NCBI GenBank assembly: GCA_035415725.1
Contig: DAOOGN010000005.1
Coordinates: forward strand, 1 to 64,000
Direction: 5' to 3'
Length of the DNA stretch: 64,000 nt
DNA from: DSWT01 sp035415725
GTDB taxonomy: Bacteria > Chloroflexota > Anaerolineae > B4-G1 > SLSP01
The translations under genes were made by a program, and so were the position numbers. Below, piece after piece: positions 53,408-62,323 of the stretch; the stretch's first letter is position 1; each line of letters starts with the position of its first letter. A model generated the notes under the pieces. The model was given only the letters and a program-made list of their open reading frames with translations. It was not told where the DNA came from and ran no database searches.

Positions 53408-54946
53408 TTACCAACTCGGAGGAATCGGCCACCAGGTCGCCTCGTGTCCTTTGGCCGCTGCATCCCACGCATCGGCCATCGCTTCAACGGAGCGCTTTGC
53501 CGGCGGCAAGAGATCAAAGCCACGCCATTCGCCCGTGCGCGCGCCGGGCAGTTGTAGCTGGGTGTTGCGGCAATACTCGTACCAGTCTTTGAAGGTATGC
53601 CACTGCACATTGACCCCGTAACGGCCCGCTCGCTGTTCCATCGGCGACATAGGCTCGACGGTGTGACATGAATTCAAGATTTTCAGTTTGGAATGAGGAT
53701 ACATATCGTAGATGCTCTGCGCCAGTTGGATGGACTCCTGCGCCGCTTCCGCGTCCTCCCCCGGCAGGTTCAATGAGAAGTAGACGATGATGGGAACGTT
53801 ATAGAGGTTGACCTCATCGAGGGCGTTCATCAGTTGAGCGTCATTGTAGCGTTTTCCATTCAACCGCCGCACCCGTTCTGACCCGGAATAGGGATTCAAA
53901 GCCACACTTGAATGTTGCATATCGGCCGCACGGACAAACTCCTTGATGAAGCCCGGCGGCGGGAGTTGAAAGAACTCGTTATAGAGGCCGATTTTAATTT
54001 GCTCCTTGCGCAGCGTGCGGAAGAGCGGCCGCCAATAGGATTCACCCAGCGCCGCGAGGTCGTAGGAGAAGCACACCTGAATCACCTGATGCTCGATCAA
54101 GTGCTTGATCTCGTTCACAATCGTCTCCACCGGCACCGGCACAACACCCTCGCGCCCGGCGATAGCCTTGTGCGCGCTTTTCGCTCCTCCGCAATACGAG
54201 CATTCGAAGTCGCAGCCACGCGCCGTCGTGATCCACCGTCCACGATACCGACTGATGTCCGCTCCTTCTTGAGCCTGACGGGCCAGATCCATGTCGACGA
54301 CCAGATACTCGTGAACGAAGTATTCGTCCTGGTGTTCCAACCATTCCAGGTCCACAAAATTGAAGTCCGTGAAATCTTCAGGCCGTGCACAGTATGTCCT
54401 GGGGTTTTCCATCACCTGCCCACGGAGACGATACGTCAGGTTGGGCACGGTGGAGAGATCGGGCATCACTCCCCGCTCCACTTGCATCAGTGTCTGCGCC
54501 AGCGCCAATAGTGGTCGCTCGGCATCTCCGCGCACGACAAAATCGACGACAGGGATATCTTTGATAATCTCGCCGGCAAAAGCCGAGGATGTCAATCCGC
54601 CGAGAATAACCCAGGCGTCGGGGATAACCTGCTTCACGACCTGGGCGACGTTGATCGCGCCATAACTGTGTTCGTACCAGTGCAGGTCGATGAGCACCAT
54701 CCGCGCCTCCCGGCGATCATGCAGCCACTTCCGCAAGTCGAAGCCACTGTCGAGTTTTTTTTCCAGCGGGAAGTTGATACCGGCGACAGGGATGCCGTTA
54801 TCACAGAGCAAATTGAGCAGCGCGGGCACGCCCATCGGAATCAAGCCATAGGGGCGGCCAAATCTATGTCGCGCCGGCGTGTCATAAAGATCAACGGCCT
54901 GTTTGGCCGGGTGAATGTACAAAGCAGCGGGAACTCTATCCACCAT
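53408..54946 (-). CDS. Radical SAM protein with B12-binding-like N-terminus
   Basis: 512 aa. The cluster-binding CxxxCxxC is in TARGCDFECSYCGG (about residue 236), typical of B12-dependent radical SAM enzymes; the N-terminal ~170 residues have a Rossmann-like order with VILGGLTSSAFAGEII and DFVVRGDAERPLL, which resembles the B12-binding domain although a DxHxxG is not clear (a DLHWYEHSYG is present). Chemistry would be radical methylation or rearrangement of an unknown substrate. AGAGGAGGAT precedes the ATG. First gene of the minus-strand series with the beta-helix protein; a role in modifying a cell-surface component is a guess from that. Confidence 0.88.
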   Translation of the reverse strand: MVDRVPAALYIHPAKQAVDLYDTPARHRFGRPYGLIPMGVPALLNLLCDNGIPVAGINFPLEKKLDSGFDLRKWLHDRREARMVLIDLHWYEHSYGAINVAQVVKQVIPDAWVILGGLTSSAFAGEIIKDIPVVDFVVRGDAERPLLALAQTLMQVERGVMPDLSTVPNLTYRLRGQVMENPRTYCARPEDFTDFNFVDLEWLEHQDEYFVHEYLVVDMDLARQAQEGADISRYRGRWITTARGCDFECSYCGGAKSAHKAIAGREGVVPVPVETIVNEIKHLIEHQVIQVCFSYDLAALGESYWRPLFRTLRKEQIKIGLYNEFFQLPPPGFIKEFVRAADMQHSSVALNPYSGSERVRRLNGKRYNDAQLMNALDEVNLYNVPIIVYFSLNLPGEDAEAAQESIQLAQSIYDMYPHSKLKILNSCHTVEPMSPMEQRAGRYGVNVQWHTFKDWYEYCRNTQLQLPGARTGEWRGFDLLPPAKRSVEAMADAWDAAAKGHEATWWPIPPSW

Positions 54947-55289
54947 ATCCTCCTCTAAAAATAGCCCCGGAGCACAGGTCCTGTTATTTATTCAGGCTTG
55001 TCAATCTGACGAAATAACTTATTTCCTATAGCAGGTCTTGCACGGATTTTGGTATACCAGGCGCTCTTGGATGACGAGATACTCATGTCTCTATAAGCCC
55101 CATTCCCTCTTCCCCGCTGGCGGGGGAGAAAGGGGGTGGGGGAATGATTTGCATAAGCCCCAGCTTTACAGACAAGACACTGCAAAGCGCCACACGCCTT
55201 GCAGTGTCTTCAATACTACCAGACTACCAGCATTTCTCTCGGCCACAGCCGATTTACGCCCGCCTGGAGACTCTCTGCCAACAGGTTGG
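54947..55289. other. Intergenic gap with R2 copy F
   Basis: R2 copy F occupies 54983-55147. After it come CACTGCAAAGCGCCAC and a CTTGCAGTG pair (55183-55207). No gene supported. Sits between divergent-by-function minus-strand units: the radical SAM gene starts at its left, the ABC operon ends at its right. Confidence 0.6.
54983..55147 (+). repeat. R2 element, copy F (one end lost)
   Basis: Starts GTTATTTATTCAGG, continues through TTTGGTATACCAGGCGCTC, TATAAGCCCCATTCCC and stops after the GC-rich block. Left half only. Confidence 0.75.
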
Positions 55290-56303
55290 TTACGCTTCAG
55301 GAAAGACTCTGCTTAACTCCTCGCGCGATAGAACTTCATGGTCACGATACAGGTAGCAAGCCGCCGCCCGGTCGTGCTCCACCATGAAAAGTTCCGGCGC
55401 CTTAGTGTCGCAGATATCAAATTTATAAGGACACCGTGGCGCAAACTTGCAGCCTGTAATGGCCTTAAAGGCCACCTGACTTTTTTGAATCATATCCTCG
55501 GCGCCACCCCACGGAAGGTCGGGGTTAGGCCAGGGAATCGACGCGACTAAGAGCTTGGTATACGGATGCTGCGGGTTGCGGATGATCGTATCTACATTGC
55601 CCACTTCCATCACCGAGCCGCGGTACAGGATGATAATGTAATCGCTGATGTGGTAGGCCGTCGTCAGATCATGCGTGATGTAGAAGATCGGAACGCCGAA
55701 GTCGCGGTTCAAGCTGCGCAGCGCTTTGAGGATCGTTGAACGCAGTGAGGCGTCGACCATGGAAACCGGCTCGTCGGTAATCAACAGCTTCGGTTTCAAC
55801 AACAGCGCGCGCGCCACAGCGATGCGCTGGCGCTGCCCACCGCTCAACTGGTGGGGATAACGCCCCAGCGTCTCTTCCGGGCGCAGGCCGACCCGCTCCA
55901 GCGCCTCCTCCATCAACTCACGAGACTCAGCCCCGGACTTGGCGAGCTTGAAGTTTTTAATCGGGATGCTCAACAGGTTGTCAACCTTGTAGAAGGGGTT
56001 GTAAACGGCGAAGGGGTCCTGAAAGATAGCCTGAATCTCGCGCCGGTATTGAAACATGGTCGCCCTGTCTAACGCGCTCAGGGGTTGCCCGCGGAACAGG
56101 ACCTGGCCTATCGTCGGCTGGTAGAAACCCAGCATGAGCATACCCATGGTCGTTTTACCGCTGCCGCTTTCACCGGCAATGGTGATGATCTTGGGAAAAT
56201 TTTCCTGGACGGCGAAGGTCATATCCTCCAGTGCCACCGTAAAATCTTTTTTGCCACCGAAAATCTTGGTTACGTTCTTCAGTTCAATTAAGGGTGTGCT
56301 CAT
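55290..56303 (-). CDS. Peptide/oligosaccharide ABC importer ATP-binding protein (DppF/OppF type)
   Basis: 337-aa ATPase of the oligopeptide-type importer. Walker A GESGSGKTTMGML, signature LSGGQRQRIAVARALL, Walker B LLITDEPVSMVD, and a C-terminal cysteine-containing CKFAPRCPYKFDIC motif common to this family, where it may bind an iron-sulphur or metal. Last gene of the operon, 13 bp after DppD. Function shared with DppD as a heterodimer. Confidence 0.95.
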   Translation of the reverse strand: MSTPLIELKNVTKIFGGKKDFTVALEDMTFAVQENFPKIITIAGESGSGKTTMGMLMLGFYQPTIGQVLFRGQPLSALDRATMFQYRREIQAIFQDPFAVYNPFYKVDNLLSIPIKNFKLAKSGAESRELMEEALERVGLRPEETLGRYPHQLSGGQRQRIAVARALLLKPKLLITDEPVSMVDASLRSTILKALRSLNRDFGVPIFYITHDLTTAYHISDYIIILYRGSVMEVGNVDTIIRNPQHPYTKLLVASIPWPNPDLPWGGAEDMIQKSQVAFKAITGCKFAPRCPYKFDICDTKAPELFMVEHDRAAACYLYRDHEVLSREELSRVFPEA

Positions 56304-56316
56304 AGTTCATCCCGTC

Positions 56317-57282
56317 CTATGCGGTATTAAGGTGGCACGCAACCCAGCGTCCTGACTCTACTTCAGTGAACGGCGGGGTTGTCTTTTCACAAAGATCCCA
56401 GGCTTTGGGGCAGCGGGGGTGGAAAACGCATCCTGTCGGCGGATTCAGCAAGGAAGGAGTAATCCCCGGAATGCCACTAAACACACCCTTGTTTTCCAAT
56501 ACCGGCAGACTTTTGATCAGCAGCTCGGTATAAGGATGGAGAGGATGGCGGAACATGGCGCGCGTCTCACCGATCTCCATCAGCTTGCCGGCGTACATCA
56601 CGGCGAGCCGGTCCACCGTCTGCGCCATCAGCCCCATATCGTGGCCGATCAGGATCACCGATAATCCCAACCTCTGTTGCAGACGGTTGATCGTCTCCAT
56701 CACCTGGCGTTGGATTACGACATCCAGGGCACTGGTAGGCTCATCGGCGATGATCAGATCAGGCTCCATCGAGATAGACTGGGCGACCGTCACCCGCTGC
56801 TGCATCCCCCCGCTCAACTCGTGAGGGTACATTTTCGCCACCTTGGGGGCCAGGTCGACCATCTCCAGCAATGCGCCGACGCGCTTCTCACGCTCCTCCT
56901 TGGTCATGATGACATTGTGATCGAGCATCCCATCCACCAACTGCTTGTCGATGCGCATCACCGGATTCAATGAGTTCATCGCTCCCTGAGGGATCATGGC
57001 CAGCCGGCTCAACTTGATCTGACGCATCTGCTCTTCGGACAGCTTAATCAAATCGGTGCCGTCCAGGAGCATTTGCCCGCCCACGATCTTGCCGGGCGGT
57101 TTGATCATCCGCATCAATGCCAATGCCATCGTGGACTTGCCCGAGCCGGATTCTCCCACCAGTCCCATCTTCACGCCGAGCTCCATGTTAAAACTGATGT
57201 CATCGACGGCCTTGACAGCTCCTTGTTCGACGTAGTAGTAAACTTTCAAGTTCTTGATTTGCAGCAGCGGCGTCGCACTCAT
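56317..57282 (-). CDS. Peptide/oligosaccharide ABC importer ATP-binding protein (DppD/OppD type)
   Basis: 321-aa ATPase. Walker A GESGSGKSTMALAL, signature LSGGMQQRVTVAQSI, Walker B LIIADEPTSALD, and the C-terminal CVFHPRCPKAWDLC block. Four-base overlap (ATGA) with the upstream permease. The pair D/F powers one importer with the permeases and binding protein that follow. Confidence 0.95.
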   Translation of the reverse strand: MSATPLLQIKNLKVYYYVEQGAVKAVDDISFNMELGVKMGLVGESGSGKSTMALALMRMIKPPGKIVGGQMLLDGTDLIKLSEEQMRQIKLSRLAMIPQGAMNSLNPVMRIDKQLVDGMLDHNVIMTKEEREKRVGALLEMVDLAPKVAKMYPHELSGGMQQRVTVAQSISMEPDLIIADEPTSALDVVIQRQVMETINRLQQRLGLSVILIGHDMGLMAQTVDRLAVMYAGKLMEIGETRAMFRHPLHPYTELLIKSLPVLENKGVFSGIPGITPSLLNPPTGCVFHPRCPKAWDLCEKTTPPFTEVESGRWVACHLNTA

Positions 57283-58151
57283 ACAGTCCTCCGCGTCCGC
57301 GGATTGGCGAACTCATCCAGTCCGATAGAGATAAGCAAAAAGGCGATGAAGATCGCCGCAATCATGATCACCGGTTCGATGATCCACCACCAGTAGCCCT
57401 GCAAAAAAGCGTTATAGTACCGCAGCCAGTAGATCGTCATCCCCAAAGACGGTTCCCGCAAGTTGCCGATGCCCAACGTTTGCAGTCCCAACGAACCCAG
57501 GACGCCGCCGTTGACCGCGCCCGCCAGGCTGATGGCGAGATACGGCAGCAGGTTGGGCATCAATTCTTTAACAATGATCTCCATGCCGCTCATCCCCGAC
57601 AACTTCGCCATCATCACGAAGGCGCGCTCACGCATACTCATGACCTGCGCGCGGATCGCGCGCGTCGGCTGCACCCAGGCGACGAGCGAGAGGATCAGGG
57701 CCATTTGCAAGATCGACATTTCTTCAGGATTGGGTACCGAGGAGGCAATCGTGACCAACAAAAGGAAAGAGGGAATCGTCATTAACACATCTACCAGGAA
57801 CTTGATGATCGTGTCGAAGAGGCCGCCAAAGTACCCCGTCATAAAACCCAACACCGTTCCTACGCCCAGACCGATGCAACCGGCAATCAAACCGATCGAG
57901 AGGGTCATCTGCGTGCCGTAAATGAGGGTAGGAAGCAGGTCACGGCCTACAGAATCCGTGCCGAAGGGATGCTCTGCCGAGGGCGGTTGCTTGGGCGTCG
58001 TAGAGAGCGGGTAGGCTCCCTCTTTGGGGACGAAGAGTCCCGCCACCGTCGAAAAAAGCAACAGCAACAGAAGAATCACCAGTCCGCCGCCAAGGGCCGG
58101 GTTGCGGCGAACGTATTTTAGGAAACCCTTGAAACCCTGGCTTTTCTGCAT
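57279..58151 (-). CDS. ABC importer permease (DppC type)
   Basis: 290 aa, about six helices. N-terminal FGTDSVGRDLLPTLIYGTQ is the usual DppC signature; the ATPase-contact loop is seen in ARAQVMSMRERAFVMMAKLSGMSG. Ends at the ATGA overlap with DppD; starts 3 bp after DppB. Confidence 0.94.
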   Translation of the reverse strand: MQKSQGFKGFLKYVRRNPALGGGLVILLLLLLFSTVAGLFVPKEGAYPLSTTPKQPPSAEHPFGTDSVGRDLLPTLIYGTQMTLSIGLIAGCIGLGVGTVLGFMTGYFGGLFDTIIKFLVDVLMTIPSFLLLVTIASSVPNPEEMSILQMALILSLVAWVQPTRAIRAQVMSMRERAFVMMAKLSGMSGMEIIVKELMPNLLPYLAISLAGAVNGGVLGSLGLQTLGIGNLREPSLGMTIYWLRYYNAFLQGYWWWIIEPVIMIAAIFIAFLLISIGLDEFANPRTRRTV

Positions 58152-58154
58152 CGT

Positions 58155-59168
58155 CTAGCCTCCTGAGTACGAGATGCGCGGATCGAGGAAAGGATAGAGC
58201 AGATCCACGAAAAGGGTGGCGACGGCAATCCCTACCACCATGAAGAACACGATGCCATAGATCACCGGATAATCGAGGGCCGCGATGGCGGCGCCCAAAC
58301 GGTTGCCGATGCCCGGATAACTGAACATGGTCTCTACCAGCGTAGCGCCGGACACGATCAGCCCTAACTGCATCGCCAGCGCCGTAACCTGGGGCAGCAA
58401 CGTGTTACGCAACGCATAGCTGAAGAAGATGCGACTGCCTTTCAGTCCTTTCGCCTCGGCAAAGGTGATGTAGTCCGCTCCTTCCACGGTGACCATCATG
58501 GCGCGCATCCCCAGCGCCCAGCCGCCGACGGAGACCAGCAACATCGACAGGCCGGGGAGGATAGCGTGATGGACCACATCGAGCAGGAACTCCGTACTGG
58601 ACCAGTCTTTTTCTATGGTCGCGGAAAAACCGCCGCGCAGGGGGAACGCTTTAAGTTTGAAAGCCAGGAAGTAAATGAGCACCAGCGCCAGGATGAAAGC
58701 CGGGATGGCCGAGAACATCGCCAGCGGCGGCATAAGCCATGAGAACCACTTCGATGTCTTGGACCATCCCACCAACGCCCCGACGACGGTGCCGATCAAA
58801 AACGCCAGAATGGTCGAGGTGGCGACAAAGCCCAGGGTCCAAAAGACCGTCTGACCAATAATATCACTGACCCGCTGGGGATAGTTGACAATGGAATAAC
58901 CCAGGTCGAAGCGCATCATATTCCAGATATAGGTCAGATACTGCTGCCACAACGGTTTATCGAGACCGTAGAGTTTCCTGAGAGAATCCCCAAACTCCGC
59001 CGCCCCCTCGGAGGTCAGCCCACCACTGGCAATCTTGCGATTGATCAGCTCGGTGACAGGATCACGTGGCGCCAACTTGGGAATCAGAAAATTAATCGTC
59101 GCCGCGGTAAAAAGCACTGCTACAAGGAAGCCGATTCGTTTGAGCACGTAACTGAGTGGTATGCGCAT
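58155..59168 (-). CDS. ABC importer permease (DppB type)
   Basis: 337 aa, six helices, forming the channel with DppC. Typical N-terminal MRIPLSYVLKRIGFLVAVLFT, then LGLDKPLWQQYL-type segment (LYGLDKPLWQQYLTYIWNM) and the EAA-like loop (YITFAEAKGLKGSRIFFSY). Separated from the binding-protein gene by 524 bp that contain R2 copy G. Confidence 0.94.
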   Translation of the reverse strand: MRIPLSYVLKRIGFLVAVLFTAATINFLIPKLAPRDPVTELINRKIASGGLTSEGAAEFGDSLRKLYGLDKPLWQQYLTYIWNMMRFDLGYSIVNYPQRVSDIIGQTVFWTLGFVATSTILAFLIGTVVGALVGWSKTSKWFSWLMPPLAMFSAIPAFILALVLIYFLAFKLKAFPLRGGFSATIEKDWSSTEFLLDVVHHAILPGLSMLLVSVGGWALGMRAMMVTVEGADYITFAEAKGLKGSRIFFSYALRNTLLPQVTALAMQLGLIVSGATLVETMFSYPGIGNRLGAAIAALDYPVIYGIVFFMVVGIAVATLFVDLLYPFLDPRISYSGG

Positions 59169-59692
59169 AAAATGCCTCCCATTTTATCAAAAAACATCTC
59201 CCCCACCTGCCAAACTCGTGAAGCACACTCGCCAGGCGTAACTTACCTCGAAAATCTGGAGAGGACAGTGACCCGACGCCGATTTCCACCCCACGATCTG
59301 TCCGGAAGATGACGCCTCTGACCTCTCCAGATCTCCGCAGCCCTCAGAACCTACCGAGAGAATAGGACTTACATAAATTTCCGGTATCTATTCAGGCCAG
59401 TAAACCCGACGAGGCCACTTATTCCCTATGCCAGGTTTGGCGTAGACTTTGGTATGCCAGGTGCTTCTGTATGACAAGATATTCGTGTTTCTATAAGCCC
59501 ATTCCCCCTGCCCCCCTTCCCCAGGGAAGGGGGCAAAAGGGGGGATGAGAGGGTCATCGCCTATGGCCGAAGTGTCATCATTCCCAAAGTCCCGTTTGCA
59601 ACCTGTTAAGGGCGGCTGAAGAGTTACGTTTTCAGCTAGATGCGAAGACGCGGGGGGACCCGCCAGGCAGGCCCCCTCGCGTGCTTTCCATA
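59169..59692. other. Intra-operon gap holding repeats
   Basis: Between the binding protein and permease genes, same strand. 59364-59383 is a 20-bp end of R1 in reverse (AGGACTTACATAAATTTCCG, two changes from a full copy); 59384-59627 is R2 copy G. The rest shows nothing recognisable. Transcription must pass these structures to reach the permeases. Confidence 0.75.
59384..59627 (+). repeat. R2 element, copy G (244 bp)
   Basis: Both ends (GTATCTATTCAGG and complement of GTAACTCTTCAGC), but shorter than copy D because the central hairpin block is missing. Abuts the R1 remnant at its left. Confidence 0.8.
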
Positions 59693-61537
59693 CTACTTCG
59701 CCGGAGTCAAACGGCTCAGAGTGATCACGAAGCAATAGTGCCACGGCGCCGTGTTATAGGCGTCGTCCTTGTTGGGCCAGCCGGTCCAATAGGTCGTGTT
59801 CATCGCCAGGCGATGGAACCACTCGGAGATGGGAACCTCCGGCAGTTCAGTATACCAGATGAGCATCATCTTGTCGAACAACTCCTGCATTTTGGCAGTG
59901 TTGTCGGGGGACGTGCGGCTCATCTCGGCAATGAGAGGTTCGTAATCCGCGTTCCACCATCGCGTCCAACTTTCGTTGACCACGTTCGTCCCGGTGGGTA
60001 CGGAGTTCTTCTTGGTGTACATGTCCAGCGTCTCATAGGGATCGAGCACGCTGCCGCCGTGACCCCGGAAGAACACCTTGGCGTTTCCGTCGCCCATGAT
60101 CGTCCACGCATCGGGTGGGTTGATCATCGTGGCGTCAAAACCGGCCTTCCGCAGTTGCTCCACGACTACCGGACCAATGTCGCCATAGATGTCGACGGTC
60201 AGGACTTCGGGCTTGAAGACTTCGCCGTTCTTGGCAAAGAAGCCCTCGGCATTCTTTTCGAAGCCGGCAGCCTTCATCCGCTCCTCGACCTTAGCTTCAT
60301 CGCGTGTGAGGACGGCGTCGGCCAGCGCCCGCACTTCGGGTGTGGAGTTATCCCGGTACTTGACCAGGCCGGGATATCCTGGGAAGGGCAGATTGGTCTT
60401 GACACCCGCGCCGCCATAGCCTACATCTATCACCTGTTGTTGGTCAATGGCATAGGCAAACGCCCAGCGGACGTCCTTGTTGTCATAAGGCGCTTCGAGG
60501 GTGTTGAAGAACAGCGAGGTGGGCCACCAGTCCATGTAGCCGTAGGGCTTCTCACCGCCGGTGTGGGTCATGATATGATCTGAAGCCTGGGCCAGGATCG
60601 CCTCGATGGTGGCGGGACGCAGGTCCAACGTCACGTCTACTTCGTTGTTGATCAGCATCTGCCCCCCGACTTCCTCGCCAGGCCAACCGAACTGCACAAT
60701 GCGCTCGACGGCGGGTGCATGGTCCACCAGACCCACATCGACGGCCCACCAGTCATAGCGCAGGTCCAGGTGTTTCGCCTGGACATCAAAGCGGGTCACT
60801 GCGTAGGGGCCGGAGTAGACGGGCCACTTCTTATCCAGATCAAAGAAGGTGAACTCGCGCCAGTCGCCCTCGACCGTTGAGAAGATGTGCTCCGGCACGA
60901 GGATGATACCGCGGTCAAAGCGCCCGGTACAGCCGGTGAAGTGCCAGCGGGGGTTCGGCTCAGTCAAAACGAACTTGACGGTGTAATCATCGCTGGCCTC
61001 CACGGACTTAACATACGTTTTCACGAACCCGGAGTTCTCCAGGTCCGGCGCCTTCGCTATGAGGCTGTTATACGTGAAGACAACGTCCGCGGCATTGAGG
61101 TCTTCACCATCCGCCCACTTGACGCCCTTGCGCAGATACAGGGTCATCTCGGTGAAATCGTCATTGTACTCGTAGCTCTCGGCAATCCAGGGATAGGTCT
61201 TGCTGTTGAGCGCGCAGTAGTAGAACGGGAACTCCAGCATCGCCGAGCCGGCCATCTGGTGCCAGTTGTTGGCGTACATGTTGCCGATGCCAACGCCTAC
61301 CAGGTTCACATCACCGAAGCCATAGATCAACGTGCGCTCGCGGGTGACCTCGCGAGGCCACTTCTGTTCCGCTACAGGCACCGGCGTCGCCGCCGGCTTG
61401 GGGGTAGCGGTTGGAGCGGCGGACTTGGGGGCCTCCGTAGTGGCAGGCGCCTCGGTACCGCCGCAGGCCGCGAGCAAGGCACCGGCCGCGGCTGTGGCCG
61501 AAATCTGCAAGAACTGCCGACGTGAAATCTTCTTCAT
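59693..61537 (-). CDS. Family 5 ABC substrate-binding lipoprotein, Tat-type signal
   Basis: 614-aa binding protein of the peptide/nickel/oligosaccharide class (SBP family 5). The signal peptide has a twin-arginine motif SRRQFLQ and then a lipobox ALLAACGG, so a folded, lipid-anchored export via Tat is predicted. After a Thr/Ala/Pro-rich linker, the mature part shows LYLRKGVKWADGEDLNAADV, the hallmark of the class. AAGGAGG precedes the ATG. Family 5 proteins in thermophilic and anaerobic bacteria also bind oligosaccharides; the adjacent toroid-like protein gene makes a sugar ligand conceivable. Ligand unknown. Confidence 0.95.
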   Translation of the reverse strand: MKKISRRQFLQISATAAAGALLAACGGTEAPATTEAPKSAAPTATPKPAATPVPVAEQKWPREVTRERTLIYGFGDVNLVGVGIGNMYANNWHQMAGSAMLEFPFYYCALNSKTYPWIAESYEYNDDFTEMTLYLRKGVKWADGEDLNAADVVFTYNSLIAKAPDLENSGFVKTYVKSVEASDDYTVKFVLTEPNPRWHFTGCTGRFDRGIILVPEHIFSTVEGDWREFTFFDLDKKWPVYSGPYAVTRFDVQAKHLDLRYDWWAVDVGLVDHAPAVERIVQFGWPGEEVGGQMLINNEVDVTLDLRPATIEAILAQASDHIMTHTGGEKPYGYMDWWPTSLFFNTLEAPYDNKDVRWAFAYAIDQQQVIDVGYGGAGVKTNLPFPGYPGLVKYRDNSTPEVRALADAVLTRDEAKVEERMKAAGFEKNAEGFFAKNGEVFKPEVLTVDIYGDIGPVVVEQLRKAGFDATMINPPDAWTIMGDGNAKVFFRGHGGSVLDPYETLDMYTKKNSVPTGTNVVNESWTRWWNADYEPLIAEMSRTSPDNTAKMQELFDKMMLIWYTELPEVPISEWFHRLAMNTTYWTGWPNKDDAYNTAPWHYCFVITLSRLTPAK

Positions 61538-61861
61538 TTCTCTTCCTCCTTAAAAGATAGGCAAATATAGGAATAAACCAGGCAAGCACTTCAGGTCACA
61601 TAAGCGATATGGTCACAATTTCTCCAGTTTTCACCTCCTGATGTGGAATCTAACGGTGTCACCTTATAGGCCGATTCAAAAAATGCAAATGGATGACAAA
61701 CGGTAAAGCACTGAGAGCGGTATGCGCTACACATACCCGGACACTCGATGCTTGATCCAAGAGGGGATAGGGTCTTGATTTCACAGGCATAGCCAGAAGC
61801 TTACCCCAAGTCCAAAATGAAGATTGATCGTTTGTTCATCTTACACTCAGATATAGCGACG

Positions 61862-62224
61862 ACCTTCCTGCCGGGTTGGGCGCGAATTTTGGTATCCTAA
61901 GTGCTCAGGGCTTACGCAAGTCTGGCTCGAATCAAGCGGCGGAGGATTTGTAGTGACGCCTTCAGGCGTCTCTTAGGAGCTAAGAACGGCTAAAGCCGTC
62001 ACTACAAACAGAAATTTGCGTAAGTCCTATGCTCTTGAATGACGCGATAGGCGTGTTTCTTCTATAAGCCCATCCCCCCTCTTTTTCGCCCCCTTTTCCT
62101 CCGCTTGCGGGGGAGCAGGGGGCTGGGGGATGAGAAGGTCATCACCTATGGCCGCAGGGGCAACCTATTATGCACCCTCCCCAAAGTTTCATTCGCCACC
62201 CGGCAAGGGCGGCGGAATAATGAC
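61862..62224 (+). repeat. R2 element, copy H, interrupted by R1
   Basis: Left part carries GCGAATTTTGGTATC, right part CTTCTATAAGCCCATC, GGGGGATGAGAAGGTCATCACC and CCACCCGGCAAGGGCGG. Removing 61906-62033 restores the continuous motif found in other copies (GTGCTCTTGAATGACG). Confidence 0.78.
61906..62029 (+). mobile_element. R1 element, copy 3 (124 bp, MITE-like)
   Basis: Ends AGGGCTTACGC (one mismatch) and GCGTAAGTCCT. Flanked by TGCT at 61902-61905 and 62030-62033. Because it sits inside an R2 copy whose uninterrupted sequence is known from other copies, the target duplication can be checked directly, and it agrees. Confidence 0.9.
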
Positions 62225-62323
62225 CCGTAAACTATAGTATATATGATCTTTTTTAGTATACAAGCCTGACAAAAGCAGGAAGCAACACACGTAACGCCCC
62301 ATGGGACTTTTTAGTCCAGTCGA

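Larger units (their letters stand above)
61538..62323. other. Large gene-free gap with nested repeats
   Basis: 786 bp. 61538-61860 has the promoter region of the ABC operon, with no gene; 61862-62224 is R2 copy H, interrupted by R1 copy 3 at 61906-62029; 62225-62323 is A/T-rich (TATAGTATATATGATC) and probably holds the end of the toroid gene's transcript. No open frame is supported. Confidence 0.7.
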
